This document shows, piece by piece, positions 27,835-36,415 of a stretch of DNA of 64,000 bases (positions within the stretch are counted from its first letter, which is position 1; every line of letters starts with the position of its first letter). Source of the DNA: Aquisphaera insulae (GTDB lineage: Bacteria; Planctomycetota; Planctomycetia; Isosphaerales; Isosphaeraceae); the NCBI RefSeq assembly GCF_011064615.1, contig NZ_JAALJH010000045.1, forward strand, positions 1 through 64,000. The letters run 5' to 3'. A program made the translations under genes and the position numbers. The notes under the pieces are model-generated. The model saw only the letters and a program-made list of their open reading frames with translations, did no database searches and was not told the origin of the DNA.

Positions 27835-29745
27835 GTGGTTCGGAAAGCAGGCCTTCGCGCGGTCTCACTCGCCCTGGTCGTCCTCGCGATGTTGGTCGGG
27901 ACGTGGATCTCCTGGAAGGCTCGGCCCGCCCGCTGGCGCGGGCCGCGGGTCGGCCCCATCGTGGCCCGCCCAACCGCCGGGAGCTCGTCCTCGCCCTGGC
28001 TCAACGCGCGGCCCGGCGTCGCCTATGTCGGCGACGCCGCCTGCGCGCGATGCCATGGGGAGATCGCCGCCTCTTACAGGGCCCATCCCATGGGCCGATC
28101 GATCGCGCCCGCGGATGAATTCCCGGGCCTCGGGGCGATCCCTCGTTCGGGGGCGACCTTCGAGGCCGCCGGTTCGCATTTCCGGGTCGAGCGGTCCGGC
28201 TCGACGATGACCCACGTCGAGGAGCGTCGCGACGGCCAGGGCGGCCGTCCGGTCGCGTGCTCGGCCGAGGTCGCGTACGCCATCGGCTCCGGGGCACGGG
28301 CGACGTCCTTCCTCATCGAGCGGGACAATCGGATCTTCGAATCGCCCATCACGTGGTATGCGCGTGACGAGCGGTGGGGGCTCTCGCCGGGGTACGGCCG
28401 GATCAACTCCCACTTCGATCGGCCCGTGGTCCCCCAGTGTCTCTTCTGCCACGCCGACAACGTGCAGCCGATCTCCGAAACCGTCAACGCCTACGAGCCT
28501 CCCCTGCTCCGGGGCTCGTCGTCGATCGGTTGCGAGCGCTGCCACGGGCCCGGCGCGCTCCACGTCGGGTCGCCGGGCTCGGCCGGGGATATTGACCGGA
28601 CCATCGTCAACCCGGGGCACCTCGAGATCCCCCTCCGCGAGGACGTCTGCGCCCAGTGCCACCTCCTTGGCGACCAGCGCGTCGAGACCTCTCGTCATGA
28701 CGTCTTCGACTACCGGCCGGGGCTGCCGCTCTCGGATTACGTCGTCGTCTTCGACCGTCAGCGCGAGGGGAGCAAGCGATTCGGCGGCCACTTCGAACAG
28801 ATGCGATCCAGCCGCTGCTACCTCGCGAGCGATGGACGACTCGGCTGCGTCTCGTGCCACGATCCTCACGCCACCCCGGCCGCCGCGGCGCGGTCGGCCT
28901 TCTTCCGGGGGCGGTGCCTCGCGTGTCACGACTCCAGGCCGTGCAGCCTGGCTGAGCCCGAACGGCGATCCCGGAGCCCTCAGGACGACTGCACGGCCTG
29001 CCACATGCCCCAGTTCCCGAGCACCGAGATCGCACACACCGCCACGACCGACCACCGGATCCTGCGCAAGCCCGATCTCGACGAGAAACCGGTGCCCCCC
29101 GCCCCCTCGGGCCGGCCACTTCGGGCCGTCCAGCTCGCGAACGAGCCCGCGCCGCGCCGCGAGTTCGCGATCGCCCAGGCGATCGAGGCGATGATGGCCC
29201 CGGACCAGGCCGACCGCGCGCGATTCGGCGCCGAGGTGCAGTCCGCGCTCGAGCCCGTGATCGCCGACGACGCCGACGACCTGCCCGCTCGCCTCGCGCT
29301 CGCTCGCTCCCTTCGTCTCCAGAATCGCAACGTCGAGGCCCTGGCCGCCTACGATGAACTGCTCCGCAGGTCGCCCGGGGCCGAGACCGCCCTCGATGAG
29401 GCGAGCTCGATCGCGCTCGACCTCGGGGACCGCGCGGCCGCCTCACGCCTCACGAAACAGGCGGTGCGGAAGAACCCCTGGTCCCCTGCCCTCCTCGAAC
29501 GTCGGGCCCGGTTCCTCGCGGTCGATGGCCGCATCGCCGAGTCCGCCGGGGCCGCGTCGGCCGCCCTCGGGCTCAATCCGTTCCTCCCCCTGGCGCGGAC
29601 CATCCGCATTCGCGATTCGCTCGAGCGCAGGGACTCCAGCCAGGCGAGGAGCGACCTCGACGCCCTGATCGCGATCAACCCCGCCAGCCGCCCGGTCCTG
29701 GAACGATGGTTCGCCGATCAGGAACGGCAGGTCCGCCCGCGATAA
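27835..29745 (+). CDS. Heptaheme c-type cytochrome with TPR tail
   Basis: A 636-residue protein with an N-terminal membrane anchor (VSLALVVLAMLVGTWISW) and seven CxxCH heme motifs: CARCH, CLFCH, CERCH, CAQCH, CVSCH, CLACH and CTACH, between residues 70 and 390. The layout resembles cytochrome c554-type multiheme proteins. After the last heme site, residues 420-636 are alpha-helical TPR-like repeats (LAAYDELLRRSPGAETALDE, ASRLTKQAVRKNPWSPALLE). It probably carries electrons in the periplasm; donor and acceptor are unknown. GTG start with GGAGG about 9 bases upstream. It is convergent with a zinc-ribbon gene only 14 bases away. Confidence 0.9.
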   Translation: MVRKAGLRAVSLALVVLAMLVGTWISWKARPARWRGPRVGPIVARPTAGSSSSPWLNARPGVAYVGDAACARCHGEIAASYRAHPMGRSIAPADEFPGLGAIPRSGATFEAAGSHFRVERSGSTMTHVEERRDGQGGRPVACSAEVAYAIGSGARATSFLIERDNRIFESPITWYARDERWGLSPGYGRINSHFDRPVVPQCLFCHADNVQPISETVNAYEPPLLRGSSSIGCERCHGPGALHVGSPGSAGDIDRTIVNPGHLEIPLREDVCAQCHLLGDQRVETSRHDVFDYRPGLPLSDYVVVFDRQREGSKRFGGHFEQMRSSRCYLASDGRLGCVSCHDPHATPAAAARSAFFRGRCLACHDSRPCSLAEPERRSRSPQDDCTACHMPQFPSTEIAHTATTDHRILRKPDLDEKPVPPAPSGRPLRAVQLANEPAPRREFAIAQAIEAMMAPDQADRARFGAEVQSALEPVIADDADDLPARLALARSLRLQNRNVEALAAYDELLRRSPGAETALDEASSIALDLGDRAAASRLTKQAVRKNPWSPALLERRARFLAVDGRIAESAGAASAALGLNPFLPLARTIRIRDSLERRDSSQARSDLDALIAINPASRPVLERWFADQERQVRPR

Positions 29746-29759
29746 CGAAGCAACCCCGA

Positions 29760-29924
29760 TCAGCCCCGTCCCCCCTCGCAGCACGTCTCGCATATCGTCC
29801 GGCAGCGCGAGCAGATCAGCTTCCCCTTGCGCTCCTCGAGCTTGCCGCCGCAGACCGGGCACGCGGGGCGGCACGGCTCCGAGGGATTTGGAGGACGGTC
29901 CGGCTTGTGATCGTGGTCAGCCAT
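29760..29924 (-). CDS. Very small zinc-ribbon protein
   Basis: A 54-residue protein beginning MADHDHKPDRPPNP and containing CPVCGGKLEERKGKLICSRC, a classic two-CxxC zinc ribbon, then CETCCEGGRG at the C-terminus. The function is unknown; such proteins are common in Planctomycetes. The ATG at 29924 is chosen over one at 29981 because the extension is unlike the rest. Eight cysteines in 54 residues make it a credible gene despite its size. Confidence 0.6.
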   Translation of the reverse strand: MADHDHKPDRPPNPSEPCRPACPVCGGKLEERKGKLICSRCRTICETCCEGGRG

Positions 29925-30014
29925 GATGAACGGATCCGCCTGGTACGAGCACCGCGGGTCGACCGCATACAAGTGTATCATGGGGTCGGTCGAGGCTGAC
30001 CTGCGAATCAGGGT

Positions 30015-33000
30015 TCATTTCCCGAGGAGCACCTGAGCCTTCGCCGCCGAGCCCGGCTGATCCTCGAGCGTGACGCGGAACGGGGCGGCCGAATCCCCGA
30101 GGCTGAGGGCCAGCCAGAGCGTGTGCGTCCCCGCCGAAAGGTCGGCCCGGATCGCTGCATCCCGGATGTCGACGCGGCGGTCGTCGATCCAGGCGGTCGA
30201 CACCGGCCCGGACACGGCGATCCGCACGGGTCCGGGATCGATGACCTGGAGCTGGGTCCGCACCAGGCCGAGCTTCGCGGTCCCCCCGGCGGACTTCACG
30301 GCCGGGACGTCCGCCGACGGCAGGGAGCCGCCGACCGTCGTGTAGAGCGACGACCAGCCTTCCTGGATCGGCTTGCGGACCAGGGCCTCGGCGCCTTCCC
30401 GCGCAACGATCGAGGCGGCCTCGGCGCCCACCGTGGGGGTCTGCCAGCGGCGGAAGATCCGGTCCTTGCTCACGGAATAGGGGCCGATCTTGCCGAGCTC
30501 GGAAAGGAACCGGACCAGGTCCGCGAGCTCGCCGCGCGTGAGCGAGTCGGTCAAACCCGTCGGCATCAGGGATCCCCCGGGCTTCTGCTCCTCGATCTGG
30601 TTGAGCGGGATGGCGACCTCGCGGTCCTCGGCGTCGCGGAGGACGAGCTCGGTGTCGGTCTGACGGACGCGGATGCCCGTGATCAGGCGGCCGTCGTCGG
30701 TGGCGACGACCGTGGCGTGGAAGTTCTCCTTGACCGCCTTGCCGGGCTCGAGGATGGAGTCGACCAGGTAATCCGGCTGGGCACTCGCACCGATGCTCTC
30801 GAGGCCCGGCCCGACCTGCCCCCCGGCACCGGCGATCGAGTGGCATTTCAGGCAGGTCATCTCCTTGCTCCGGAAGATCCGCTCCCCCCGCGCGGGATCG
30901 CCCGAGTTCGCGACCTCGGCCAGGAAGGCGGCCATCCCGGGGGCGTCGATCCGGCGCGTGCCGGCCTCGAGCTTACCGGCCTTCGCGACCGCCGCGACGA
31001 GGTCCTCGACGGGCCGGCCCGTCGCCCGGGCGGCTCGCACGCACAGCCGCGCCACGTCGGGCGCGAGGGCCTTACCCGCCAGGGCCTTCGCCAGCAGGTC
31101 CGGACCGTCCTTCCGTTCCAGGACGCGATCCAGGACGGACACCGCGACCGCGCCCTGATCGTCGGCCAGGCCGGAGAGCCAGCCCGCGGCGCGCGAGACC
31201 GCCGCGCCGTCGTGGGCGGCCAGCGAGCCCAGCGCCAGGGCCTGCCCGGCCCGATCGGCGGACTTCGAGGCGATCTCGTCGACCACCGTGCGCGCCTCGG
31301 ACGTCCCGATCGCGATCAGACTTTCGATCGCCTCGGCCCGGACCTCGGCGGGCGTGGAGGGGTCGCGGGCGAGCTCGACCAGCCTCGGCACGGCGGACTT
31401 CACCTTCCAGAGTCCGGCCGCCCGCACGGCCGCGACGCGGAGGGGGACCTCGGGGGCGTCGATCAGCCGGCCGAGCCTTCCCAGGTCGCCCGAGGGCACG
31501 ACCTTCCGGTCCCGCGTCGCCCGCGTCAGCGCACCGAGCAGGGTCGCCCGGCGCGAGGCGTCGAGCTTGGGCTGATTCTCGGCCAGGTCCAGCACCAGGG
31601 CGAGCTCCGGGGGGCCTCCCAGCGAGGCGATGAGCGTCTCGACGCTCTCATCCTGGTCGGCTGGCACGCGGCCCTCGCGGAAGAGCCTCAACAGCGGCTT
31701 GAGCACGTCCGTGGAGCCCGCCGCCCTGAGGGCGAACACGAGCCGGCGGGCATTCCCCTCGAAGGTCCCCTCACCGGCCTCCACCGCCGGTAGCCAGTCG
31801 CCGCGGAGCTGCCGGGCGGTCAGCCAGAGGGCGTAATCCAGGAAGACATCCGTGGGCCTGTCGAGCGCCCGCAGCGCGACCTCGGCCGACCGCCGCGACG
31901 GCAGCATGACGAGGGCTCGGACCGCTTCCAGTCGGACCCGGGGATTCTCGTCCTCGACCCGCCGGGCCAGGAGGTCGGGGGCATCGGGGAAGCGATCGTG
32001 CCGCAGGCTGAGCATCCGGACGGCGGCGGCCCGCGCCCGGGCGTCGGGGGACTCGATCACGGCCCGCAACAGGTCGGGGTCGATGGCGTCGATCGCCTGG
32101 TAGGTCCAGAGGGCTTCCAGACGGAGCAGCTCGAATTCCGGTGCCTTCGGGTCGAGCCGCTTCACCCAGGCCTCCAGCGCCGGGGCGACCATCGCCGCGC
32201 CTCGCTCCTTGAGGACGCGACGGGCCTGGTGGCGGGTCCAGCCCTCCGGGGCCTTGAGGGCATCGAGCAATTCCGCCACGGCGGCGGCGACGAGCTTCGG
32301 CCGGGGGACGAGCGGGCGGCCCTTGGCGGTGACCCGCCAGATACGGCCGCGGGTGTGATCCCGGCGGTCGTCCCGGAAATCGACCTCGCCGTGCTGGATG
32401 ATCGGGTTGTACCAGTCGGCGATGTAGATCGCGCCATCGGGGCCCATCTTCACGTCGATCGGCCGGAAGGCGACGTGGCGGGTCTTGATGAGCTCCGACT
32501 GCTCGCGGGCCGCGAACCCGGCGCCGGCGTCGCTGACGACGAACCGGCAGACGCGGTTGCCGCGGAAGTCGTTGGTGACGAGGCTCCCCTGGTAGTCGTC
32601 CGGCAGGTGGCGGCCGCCGACGATCTCGAGCCCGCAGTACTTCGGGCTCCCCGGGTTGAGCCCCCGGAGGATCCGGACCGCGTCCGGGGCCGTCGTGTAA
32701 TACGCCCCGGGGAGGCAGTAATTGATGCCCTCTCCCCCTGCGCCGTCGGTCGCGAACGACTGGCCCCAGCGGTCGACGTGATGGCCCCAGGGGTTGACCA
32801 GGCCGCGGATGAAGACGTCGAGCTCCATCGTCTCGGGCCGGAATCGCCAGATCCCGCCGCCCCCCAGCCGGCGGACGCCGTGCGGGGTCTCGATGTGGCT
32901 GTGGATGTAAATCGACTGGTTGAAGTAGAGCATGCCGTCCATACCCCATCGCAGGGTGTGGACGATGTGGTGCGTGTCCTCCGTGCCGAAGCCGGAGAGC

Positions 33001-33467
33001 ATCACCCGGGTCTGATCGGCCTTGCCGTCGCCGTTGGTGTCCTTGAGGTGGAGCAGCTCCGTGCTGTTCCCCACGTAGCAGCCGCCGTCGCCGGGCTCCA
33101 CGCCGGTCGGGATCAGCAGGCCGTCGGCGAAGACCGTGGTCTTCTCGGCCCGGCCGTCGCCATCGGCGTCTTCCAGGACCAGGATCTTGTCGTTGGCCTT
33201 CTGGCCCGGCTGGATCTGGGGGTAGACCTCGGAGCTGGCGATCCAGAGCCGGCCCGCGGGGTCGAAGTTCATCTGGATCGGCTTCGAGATGAGGGGGTCC
33301 GCGGCGTAGAGATTCACCTCGAATCCGTCGGCCACGATGAAGGACTTCCGCTCGATCTCCGGGTCGGGATCGGGGATCGCGAACGGGGCGCGCTGGGCCT
33401 TCGAGGCGGCCGGGGCCAGGAGGACGATCATCGCGACCAGCGCGGGTCGAATCGGGTTGATCTTCAT
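30015..33467 (-). CDS. PVC-type heme-binding CxxCH protein (membrane-bound dehydrogenase-like)
   Basis: An 1150-residue exported protein. A signal peptide (ALVAMIVLLAPAASKA) is followed by a beta-propeller dehydrogenase-like domain (FEVNLYAADPLISKPIQMNF, VLEDADGDGRAEKTTVFADG, PDGAIYIADWYNPIIQHGEV), a long HEAT-like alpha region, and a c-type heme domain near residue 870 (MTCLKCHSIAGAGGQVGP). This is the architecture of the planctomycete/verrucomicrobial families of giant heme dehydrogenases, which are thought to act on sugars or other organics in the periplasm. Its start overlaps the stop of the SGNH hydrolase gene by 4 bases, so the two are coupled and may work on the same substrate. Confidence 0.93.
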   Translation of the reverse strand: MKINPIRPALVAMIVLLAPAASKAQRAPFAIPDPDPEIERKSFIVADGFEVNLYAADPLISKPIQMNFDPAGRLWIASSEVYPQIQPGQKANDKILVLEDADGDGRAEKTTVFADGLLIPTGVEPGDGGCYVGNSTELLHLKDTNGDGKADQTRVMLSGFGTEDTHHIVHTLRWGMDGMLYFNQSIYIHSHIETPHGVRRLGGGGIWRFRPETMELDVFIRGLVNPWGHHVDRWGQSFATDGAGGEGINYCLPGAYYTTAPDAVRILRGLNPGSPKYCGLEIVGGRHLPDDYQGSLVTNDFRGNRVCRFVVSDAGAGFAAREQSELIKTRHVAFRPIDVKMGPDGAIYIADWYNPIIQHGEVDFRDDRRDHTRGRIWRVTAKGRPLVPRPKLVAAAVAELLDALKAPEGWTRHQARRVLKERGAAMVAPALEAWVKRLDPKAPEFELLRLEALWTYQAIDAIDPDLLRAVIESPDARARAAAVRMLSLRHDRFPDAPDLLARRVEDENPRVRLEAVRALVMLPSRRSAEVALRALDRPTDVFLDYALWLTARQLRGDWLPAVEAGEGTFEGNARRLVFALRAAGSTDVLKPLLRLFREGRVPADQDESVETLIASLGGPPELALVLDLAENQPKLDASRRATLLGALTRATRDRKVVPSGDLGRLGRLIDAPEVPLRVAAVRAAGLWKVKSAVPRLVELARDPSTPAEVRAEAIESLIAIGTSEARTVVDEIASKSADRAGQALALGSLAAHDGAAVSRAAGWLSGLADDQGAVAVSVLDRVLERKDGPDLLAKALAGKALAPDVARLCVRAARATGRPVEDLVAAVAKAGKLEAGTRRIDAPGMAAFLAEVANSGDPARGERIFRSKEMTCLKCHSIAGAGGQVGPGLESIGASAQPDYLVDSILEPGKAVKENFHATVVATDDGRLITGIRVRQTDTELVLRDAEDREVAIPLNQIEEQKPGGSLMPTGLTDSLTRGELADLVRFLSELGKIGPYSVSKDRIFRRWQTPTVGAEAASIVAREGAEALVRKPIQEGWSSLYTTVGGSLPSADVPAVKSAGGTAKLGLVRTQLQVIDPGPVRIAVSGPVSTAWIDDRRVDIRDAAIRADLSAGTHTLWLALSLGDSAAPFRVTLEDQPGSAAKAQVLLGK

Positions 33468-34750
33468 CGGGCAACCTCCCCCTCGCGGACGATCTCGTAG
33501 ACGTGGCTCACCGGCTTCTTCAGCTCGGCGATCTCCTTCTCCTTCGCCGCGACGAGCGGATCGAATCGCGGGATCTCGACGGCGTTGTTCCCCTGCTCGT
33601 GCTTGCGAAAGCCGAACAGGTAGGTCTGGTTCTGGGGCCGCCAGCGGTGGAAGAAGAGCTCGTTCTTGGCGTTGATCGTCTCTCGGAGCTTCTCGACGCG
33701 TTCGAAGTCGGCCGCGCGATCGAGCCGGATCCCCTTCGCCAGCGCCTTGGGGTCGCCGCGGAACGCCACCTTGCCGTCGATCCGGAGGAGATAAGTCCCG
33801 GCCGGCAACTCCTCGACGCGGAAGTTGGGCGAGCGGTCCCTCGCGAAGTGCGGGCCGTCCGGAATCTCGACCGGGGGCGAAGGGATCGGGAGATACCGGT
33901 CGCGTAGGACGAGCCGGTAACCGCCCGGTACTTCCTTCCGCTCCAGCACCTCGACGTTGAACCGCCTGCGGGGCTGGCCGTCGGGTCCGAGGGCGAGGTC
34001 CCAGCCGAAGCCGGCCCGGCGAAAGAGGCCCAGCCGCTGGGCGACCAGCATGCCGAACTCGCGATAGCTCGCGGGCGTCAGGTGAATGCCGTCGTCGGTG
34101 TAGTGCCAGGCCGGGTCGCTCGGCCTGAAGCTGTCGAGCTGAGAAACGTAGAGGCTGTCCGCCCGCGCCTCGGCGAGTCTCCTGATGACGTCCGAGTAGC
34201 GGACGAGGTCCCGATTGTGGGGGGCCGGATCGGGGAGCGGGGGGCCGAGTCGCTCGTGGGGGATCGGCGAGAGGAGCAGCAACCGGCCCGGCGCCGGCGC
34301 GATCGCCCCGAGGAGCCGGTTGAATCCGGCCTCGAAGCGGCTCAGCCCCGCCTCGCCGTCGAACGAGTCGGCCATGCCGTAGCCGACGATCAGGACCGTC
34401 GGCTTCGCGGCCTTCACCTGCTCGACGAGCGCCTTGAAGCCTGCCTCCGGGGGATCGAACCCGGCCCGCGACAGGCCGGCCACCGTGTCACCGCTCCAGC
34501 CGAGGTTGCGGAACGTCAGGTTCAGCTCGGGATTCAGGAGCGTCAGGCAGGTCTCGAGGTAGCCGTAACGCTGGTCGCGCTCGACGAGCGTGTCGCCGAC
34601 GAGGACGATGCGATCGCCGTCCCGGAGGGGCCAGGGCTCCGGCTCGGAGAAGCCCTGGACGCAGGGAGTCATTCGCCAGAGGGCCAGGGCGAGAACGAGC
34701 CAGGCTCCGCCCCTACGAGCGCGAGTCGAGTCAAATCGCGATGTCGACAA
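33464..34750 (-). CDS. Exported SGNH/GDSL-family hydrolase
   Basis: A 428-residue esterase-like protein. The four SGNH blocks can be traced: GDTLVERD (block I, with Thr where the catalytic Ser is usual), NLGWSGDTVAG (block II), YGMADSFDG (block III, Asp/Ala in place of the Asn) and DGIHLTPASY (block V, Asp and His). The replaced serine suggests either Thr catalysis or a non-catalytic relative. Signal-like N-terminus (AWLVLALALWRM). TTG start with GGAGA 6 bases upstream. It is the first gene of a two-gene operon with the giant heme protein and divergent from the RCK gene. Confidence 0.85.
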   Translation of the reverse strand: MSTSRFDSTRARRGGAWLVLALALWRMTPCVQGFSEPEPWPLRDGDRIVLVGDTLVERDQRYGYLETCLTLLNPELNLTFRNLGWSGDTVAGLSRAGFDPPEAGFKALVEQVKAAKPTVLIVGYGMADSFDGEAGLSRFEAGFNRLLGAIAPAPGRLLLLSPIPHERLGPPLPDPAPHNRDLVRYSDVIRRLAEARADSLYVSQLDSFRPSDPAWHYTDDGIHLTPASYREFGMLVAQRLGLFRRAGFGWDLALGPDGQPRRRFNVEVLERKEVPGGYRLVLRDRYLPIPSPPVEIPDGPHFARDRSPNFRVEELPAGTYLLRIDGKVAFRGDPKALAKGIRLDRAADFERVEKLRETINAKNELFFHRWRPQNQTYLFGFRKHEQGNNAVEIPRFDPLVAAKEKEIAELKKPVSHVYEIVREGEVAR

Positions 34751-34807
34751 GGTCGATCTCCGGGGGCGAGGCGGGGCGGGGGTGGACCTACCGCGTGCTG
34801 GCGACCA

Positions 34808-34837
34808 TTGGAGGCGGGTTCATGTGCGGGCTATCAT
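34808..34837 (+). promoter_or_regulatory. Candidate promoter of the RCK gene
   Basis: TTGGAG and TATCAT with an 18-base spacer. With transcription starting about 34844, the leader before the ATG at 34858 would be very short; ATGs at 34885 and 34888 are also in frame. Confidence 0.35.
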
Positions 34838-34857
34838 GATACTCGTGTGGATCGACG

Positions 34858-35940
34858 ATGCAACCCGCGCGGGCCGTTCCGACGATGATGCTTCCCCACC
34901 TGCGAATCCCGGCCCGACTTCGCGTCTATGCCCGGTTCAACCGCTACCTGCTCTGGGAATTCCGCTGGGCGCTCGGCGTTTTCGCCTCGCTGGTCGTCGG
35001 CGGCGGACTGCTGCTTCACACCTGCTACCATCATGAACCGCTGAGCTTCCCGCGCGCCTGCCACGCCGTCTTCCTGATGATCTTCCTCGAGAGCTCGATC
35101 GAATTCCCGGACGAGTGGTATCTCCAGCCCCTCTTCTTCCTGATCCCGATCGTCGGCCTGGGCGCGATCGCGGACTCGGTGATCCGCCTCGCCTTCCTGA
35201 TGTTCAGCCGCAAGCAGAATCAGCCGGAGTGGAACCGCATGCTCGCCTCGCTCTGCCGGGATCATTTCGTCGTCGTGGGCGTCGGCATGGTTGGCTATCA
35301 GGTGATCCGCGACCTGCTCGAGATTCGCGAGTCCGTGGTCGCGATCGACAAGGCGACCGACGACCCCCTCCTGACCGACCTCTTCGATCGCGGGATCCCC
35401 GTCATCCTGGGGAACGCCCGGATGGAGACCATCCTGGAGCAGGCGAACGTGGCGCAGGCGAAGGCGATCATCCTCACGACCGCGGACGACCTGACCAACA
35501 TGGACATCGCCCTGACCGCCCGCGACATGAACCCGACGGCCCGGATCGTCCTCCGCCTGTTCGACGAGACGCTCGCCGCCAAGGTGGTCGGCGCCTTTGC
35601 CATGCCGGTGATCTCGACCTCGCGAGTCGCCGCGCCGGCGTTCATCGCCGAGGCCATGGGCCGCAAGGTCTATCACCCGTTCCAGCTATCCGGCAAGTCC
35701 GTTCACCTGACCGACCTGGTCGTTTCCGAGGACGGAGGGCTCGTCGACCTGACCGTCGGCGACCTCCAGGGTGACAAGATCGTCAACGTCGTGATGCATC
35801 AGGGACGATCGGGCGTGCAAGTCAATCCGAACAACGACATCGTCCTGTCGCCGGGGGACACCATCCTCGTGATCGCGCCGATGGAGCCGCTGCTCCGCCT
35901 CGAGTCCCTGAATCGGCCGGGTGCAGGAGGTCGAAATTAG
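34858..35940 (+). CDS. TrkA-N/RCK domain protein with channel-like membrane part
   Basis: A 360-residue protein arranged like a bacterial two-helix potassium channel: helix 1 (WALGVFASLVVGGGLLL), a pore-like loop, helix 2 (LFFLIPIVGLGAIADSVI), then a Rossmann RCK_N domain (FVVVGVGMVGYQVIRDLLE, IPVILGNARMETILEQANV) and a C-terminal RCK_C-like part (VNPNNDIVLSPGDTILVIAP). The pore loop reads MIFLESSIEFPDEW and has no TVGYG-type selectivity filter, so potassium selectivity is doubtful. It may be a regulator, a different ion channel or a non-conducting derivative. The RCK_N glycine motif is intact, so nucleotide binding is likely. Confidence 0.85.
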   Translation: MQPARAVPTMMLPHLRIPARLRVYARFNRYLLWEFRWALGVFASLVVGGGLLLHTCYHHEPLSFPRACHAVFLMIFLESSIEFPDEWYLQPLFFLIPIVGLGAIADSVIRLAFLMFSRKQNQPEWNRMLASLCRDHFVVVGVGMVGYQVIRDLLEIRESVVAIDKATDDPLLTDLFDRGIPVILGNARMETILEQANVAQAKAIILTTADDLTNMDIALTARDMNPTARIVLRLFDETLAAKVVGAFAMPVISTSRVAAPAFIAEAMGRKVYHPFQLSGKSVHLTDLVVSEDGGLVDLTVGDLQGDKIVNVVMHQGRSGVQVNPNNDIVLSPGDTILVIAPMEPLLRLESLNRPGAGGRN

Positions 35941-36021
35941 GTCGAGCCCGGCGCAGGCCGGTGATCCCCTCCGAACTTGGTTCCCGACCGCGGTTCGGGC
36001 TGGCGGACGTTCGAAATAAAA

Positions 36022-36093
36022 AACCGGCCAGTGAACCAACACGGTACGGCTGCCTCTCCCTCAGCCGTACTGTGATGAGTCAACTGGCCGGTT
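36022..36093 (-). ncRNA. Structured unit 1 of the hairpin array
   Basis: Outer helix 36022-36032 with 36083-36093 (11 bp, perfect). Inner helix 36040-36052 with 36062-36074 (13 bp, one G-T pair on the plus strand). Loop 36053-36061. On the minus strand the outer helix is followed by a T6 run, as in an intrinsic terminator. The strand is a best guess. Confidence 0.5.
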
Positions 36094-36156
36094 AGACTCG
36101 GGCGGGTCTTCGGGAACCCACCTTCGTGTTCACTCGGCTGGTTGCCGGTGTTTTAA

Positions 36157-36228
36157 AACCGACCAGAGAACCAGCAGGGTACGACTGCCTCTCCCTCAGT
36201 CATACCCTGATGAGTCAACTGGTCGGTT
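36157..36228 (-). ncRNA. Structured unit 2 of the hairpin array
   Basis: Outer helix 36157-36166 with 36219-36228 (10 bp, perfect, with a G-C to A-T change relative to unit 1). Inner helix 36175-36187 with 36197-36209 (13 bp with one C/A opposition that would be G-U on the minus strand). Loop 36188-36196 identical to the other units. On the minus strand a T4 run follows. Confidence 0.5.
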
Positions 36229-36289
36229 AGCTCGGTGCGGATCGTCGAGACTCCGCGATTGTGTCCTTCGGATTTCCTGCGTGTTTTGA

Positions 36290-36359
36290 ACCGGCCAGCG
36301 AATCGGTGCAGTACGGCTGCCTCTCCCTCAGCCGTACGGTAACGATTACACTGGCCGGT
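36290..36359 (-). ncRNA. Structured unit 3 of the hairpin array
   Basis: The most diverged copy. Outer helix 36290-36298 with 36351-36359 (9 bp, perfect). Inner helix 36311-36319 with 36329-36337 (9 bp, perfect). Loop 36320-36328 identical to the other units. No T-run of note on either strand. Confidence 0.5.
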
Positions 36360-36415
36360 AGCTTGGGAGATCCTGCCAGACCGGTCGTCGACCGATCGAG
36401 GATCGCGGTGGAAAA

